Below, one piece after another: positions 44,277 through 46,070 of a DNA stretch of 46,070 bases. The translations under genes and the position numbers were made by a program. This DNA is from Desulfobacterales bacterium. GTDB lineage: Bacteria; Desulfobacterota; Desulfobacteria; Desulfobacterales; JANQIE01. Location: assembly GCA_028282295.1 (NCBI GenBank), contig JANQIE010000101.1:1-46070 (forward strand). The letters run 5' to 3'. Below the pieces are notes generated by a model. It worked only from the letters and a program-made list of their open reading frames with translations. It had not been told where the DNA came from and did no database searches. Position 1 is the stretch's first letter. Each line of letters starts with the position of its first letter.

Positions 44277-45743
44277 CTAGTGGACCGGCATTGCCCGTGT
44301 TGCATCCTTGTAGGCGTTTTTGGCAATGCCGTGTTTTTTTAACAATGTGTACAAGCGGGTGCGTCCCAGATTTGATATTTGGCAGGCATTGGTAATTCGT
44401 CCTTCGGTGGCGGTCATCAGGCGGTGAAGGTAATTTTTTTCGGCATCCATCAGGATTGATTCACGAAATTCGCGAAATGGAGGCAGTGATGCGGTTTCCG
44501 GCACCGGGTCGTTGGAAATCGTGTCGGCCGGTTTTTGGGCAGGTATAATTTGCGTTTTTTTTTGCACACCGTTCCAAGCGTTCTTAATGCGAATATGATT
44601 GGGCAGGTGTTTGGGAAACAGGATCGGTTCATGCTTGGCATGATTGATGGCGCTTTCGATGGTGTGTCGAAGTTCACGGACATTGCCGGGCCAATCGTAG
44701 GCAGCCAAAACTTCGATAAAGTCGGGCGCAAATCCTTTGACCGGCTGGGCGTATTGAGTTGAGATGGTTTTGATAAAATGCAGGACTAAATCGCTGATGT
44801 CGTTTTTACGCTTGCGCAACGGCGGCAGTTCCAGGGTGACCGTTTTTAAGCGAAATAGCAGGTCGCTGCGAAACCGGCGTTGCTCGACCATCTGTTCCAG
44901 ATCGCGATTGGTGGCGGCGACCAGGCGAAAATCACTGGTGACTTCATGATTGCCACCCACCGGCCGAAACTTTTTTTCCTGCAAGACCCTTAAGAAAGTG
45001 CTTTGCAGATCCAGCGGAAGCTCCCCGATTTCATCCAAAAACAGTGTGCCGCCGTCTGCCATGGCAATCAAACCGCTTTGAGCTTTGTCCGCACCGGTAA
45101 ACGCCCCCTTGCAATGCCCGAACAAGGTACTTTCGATGAGTGATGAGGGCAAGGCCGCACAATCGACCACAACAAAATTGCGTGCGTCACGTTGGCTGTT
45201 TTTATGAATTGCGCGGGCACTAAGTTCCTTGCCGGTGCCGGTTTCCCCGGTTATGAGCACATTGGCTTCACCGCCGGCGGCCAGGGCCAGGTGCTCATAA
45301 CAGGACTTCATGACCGTGCTGCCGCCCACCATGCCCTCACGGTTGAACAGCGTGGGGCCCTTGCCGTTTTTGTTCAGGTTGTTGCGATACTGCAAAACCC
45401 GTTTCAACGTCAGCTTGATATTGTTGACCGATAACGGTTTTTGCAAATAGTCCCAGGCGCCGTTTTTGATGGCCAGTTCCGCCCCCTCCGGATCGCCCAT
45501 TCCGGTTATGATAATCACCTCAGGCGGATTGACGATATTGCGGATCTTTTGCAGCGCATTCAAGCCATTGCCGTCGGGCATACCCACATCGAGAATGACC
45601 ACGTCGTAATTGCCCGTGGCAACGCGCGCCAGTCCCTTTTTCAGGGTCAGCGCAGAGTCGGCTTGATGATCGATGCGCGCGACGGTTTTGATGAGTACAC
45701 GGCTCATCATGGGATCGTCGTCGATAACTAAAACGCGGGCCAT
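44277..45743 (-). CDS. Sigma-54-dependent response regulator (NtrC family) next to the chemotaxis-type operon
   Basis: From the ATG at 45743 (GGAGATCACA upstream) the protein has 488 aa. Receiver with Asp52 in VILDVGMPDG and YLQKPL; AAA+ activator domain with Walker A GETGTGKE, intact GAFTGA loop (GHCKGAFTGADKAQ), Walker B GTLFLDEIGE and FRSDLLFRLKTVTLELP; a linker (about 400-425, Pro-rich); and a Fis-like C-terminal helix-turn-helix (ITNACQISNLGRTRLYTLLKKHGI). All catalytic features are present. No kinase gene is adjacent. It probably controls the neighbouring CheW/MCP operon and its own gene through the TGACCATT-like sites (inference). Confidence 0.95.
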   Translation of the reverse strand: MARVLVIDDDPMMSRVLIKTVARIDHQADSALTLKKGLARVATGNYDVVILDVGMPDGNGLNALQKIRNIVNPPEVIIITGMGDPEGAELAIKNGAWDYLQKPLSVNNIKLTLKRVLQYRNNLNKNGKGPTLFNREGMVGGSTVMKSCYEHLALAAGGEANVLITGETGTGKELSARAIHKNSQRDARNFVVVDCAALPSSLIESTLFGHCKGAFTGADKAQSGLIAMADGGTLFLDEIGELPLDLQSTFLRVLQEKKFRPVGGNHEVTSDFRLVAATNRDLEQMVEQRRFRSDLLFRLKTVTLELPPLRKRKNDISDLVLHFIKTISTQYAQPVKGFAPDFIEVLAAYDWPGNVRELRHTIESAINHAKHEPILFPKHLPNHIRIKNAWNGVQKKTQIIPAQKPADTISNDPVPETASLPPFREFRESILMDAEKNYLHRLMTATEGRITNACQISNLGRTRLYTLLKKHGIAKNAYKDATRAMPVH

Positions 45744-45846
45744 TGTGATCTCCGAACACGATAAATAATAGTGCATTCAAGCGCAATCCATTTAGACGCG
45801 GTAACAGCAGGGGCGGGATGGACATTTTAAAAGGAGTTGCACTTAA

Positions 45847-45948
45847 GGTCACCATAGCCGCAATGCCTTTGGTTTGTCGGTATCGCGCATTCTGATGACC
45901 ATTATATCTCTATACGGCCAAAGGCGCAGAAACCTTGAGTGATGGTCA
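45847..45948. promoter_or_regulatory. TGACCATT-like sites upstream of the sigma-54 regulator
   Basis: GTCACCAT (45848-45855), TGACCATT (45896-45903) and ATGGTCA in inverted orientation (45942-45948) lie about 105-205 nt upstream of the ATG at 45743. Between them GCCTTTGG (45865-45872) and CCAAAGGC (45918-45925) form an inverted repeat with perfect 8-bp arms. The arrangement fits an autoregulatory site. No good sigma-54 or sigma-70 promoter was found closer to the gene. The rest of 45744-46070 holds the dispersed repeat and hairpin. Confidence 0.5.
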
Positions 45949-45965
45949 TTCCTTATCTGTGGATA

Positions 45966-46019
45966 TTAGCGAGTGTCCATCCGGAAATAGTAGATTTTGG
46001 TTCCTGGCAAGGCCCGAGC
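45966..46019 (-). repeat. Dispersed intergenic repeat, copy 2
   Basis: This is the reverse complement of the 28781-28834 copy at 50 of 54 positions, including an identical 24-nt core around CCAAAATCTACTATTTCCGG. Here the element continues directly into a large hairpin (46019-46068), which copy 1 lacks. Confidence 0.85.
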
Positions 46020-46068
46020 ATTTTTAAAACCGCAGGCATAGCAGGCTATGTCGAGGATTTTAAAAATG
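46019..46068. repeat. Two-stem hairpin attached to the dispersed repeat
   Basis: CATTTTTAAAA (46019-46029) pairs perfectly with TTTTAAAAATG (46058-46068), and inside it CATAGC (46037-46042) pairs with GCTATG (46045-46050). Together they form an elongated cruciform-capable structure at the window end; the element may continue beyond. It could be the end of a small non-autonomous element or a structured RNA. No transposase or coding frame is seen. Confidence 0.75.
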
Positions 46069-46070
46069 CG

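Overview
The window looks like an origin-proximal piece of a chromosome from an anaerobic Desulfobacterota (delta-proteobacterial) bacterium, probably a Desulfobacterales relative. That placement is inference from gene content and style: many sigma-54 response regulators, an OadG/OadB sodium pump pair, Rng next to a TIGR03960/TIGR03936-type radical SAM protein, and an EndoQ-UvrD fusion. The block rpmH-rnpA-yidD-yidC-jag-mnmE, a perfect 16-bp parS palindrome at 13905-13920, and dnaN-gyrB are what one expects beside a bacterial oriC. No dnaA, recF, parA or parB is in the window, no convincing DnaA-box cluster was found, and no tRNA or rRNA gene was seen.

Layout. (1) 1-757: ragged left edge with a DUF2169-like C-terminal remnant followed by the start of a gene running off the window. 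(2) 758-5503: a minus-strand BMP-type (nucleoside/purine-like) ABC importer, lipoprotein-ATPase-permease-permease, behind a good sigma-70 promoter; divergent to it is a lone cyclic-nucleotide-binding-like protein. (3) 6316-7895: plus-strand OadG-like and OadB-like sodium pump subunits ending in a strong terminator. (4) 8142-12589: a hybrid-sensor histidine kinase (cache, HAMP, GAF, PAS) and its sigma-54 response regulator, coupled by an ATGA overlap. (5) 12822-28441: sixteen minus-strand genes covering an unknown protein, a cysteine-cluster protein, MnmE, Jag, YidC, YidD, RnpA, L34, RNase G, the radical SAM protein, GyrB, DnaN and two consecutive in-frame ORFs that together resemble RdgC. (6) 28895-32275: a 1126-aa fusion of an endonuclease Q-like PHP nuclease with a UvrD-family helicase. 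(7) 32299-41330: mixed housekeeping and stress genes (RlmN, M48 protease, Hsp20, AsmA-like protein, M3 peptidase, Usp, an orphan RarA-C-terminal-like protein, DHFR/RibD-like reductase, SDR, ferritin-like protein). (8) 41432-45743: a receiver-like protein, CheW and an MCP in one operon, without CheA, next to a sigma-54 response regulator.

How the genes work together. Region 5 is an information-processing block: replication (dnaN, gyrB), RNA processing (rnpA, rng), tRNA modification (mnmE), membrane protein insertion (yidC, yidD) and chromosome segregation (parS). The EndoQ-UvrD fusion and the RdgC-like pair share a divergent intergenic region and suggest a DNA-repair cluster beside the replication genes. 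In region 8, copies of a TGACCATT-like motif lie upstream of both the chemotaxis-type operon and the sigma-54 regulator, suggesting one regulon with autoregulation. A roughly 54-nt intergenic repeat occurs twice in opposite orientation (28781-28834 and 45966-46019), the second copy attached to a large hairpin at the window end.
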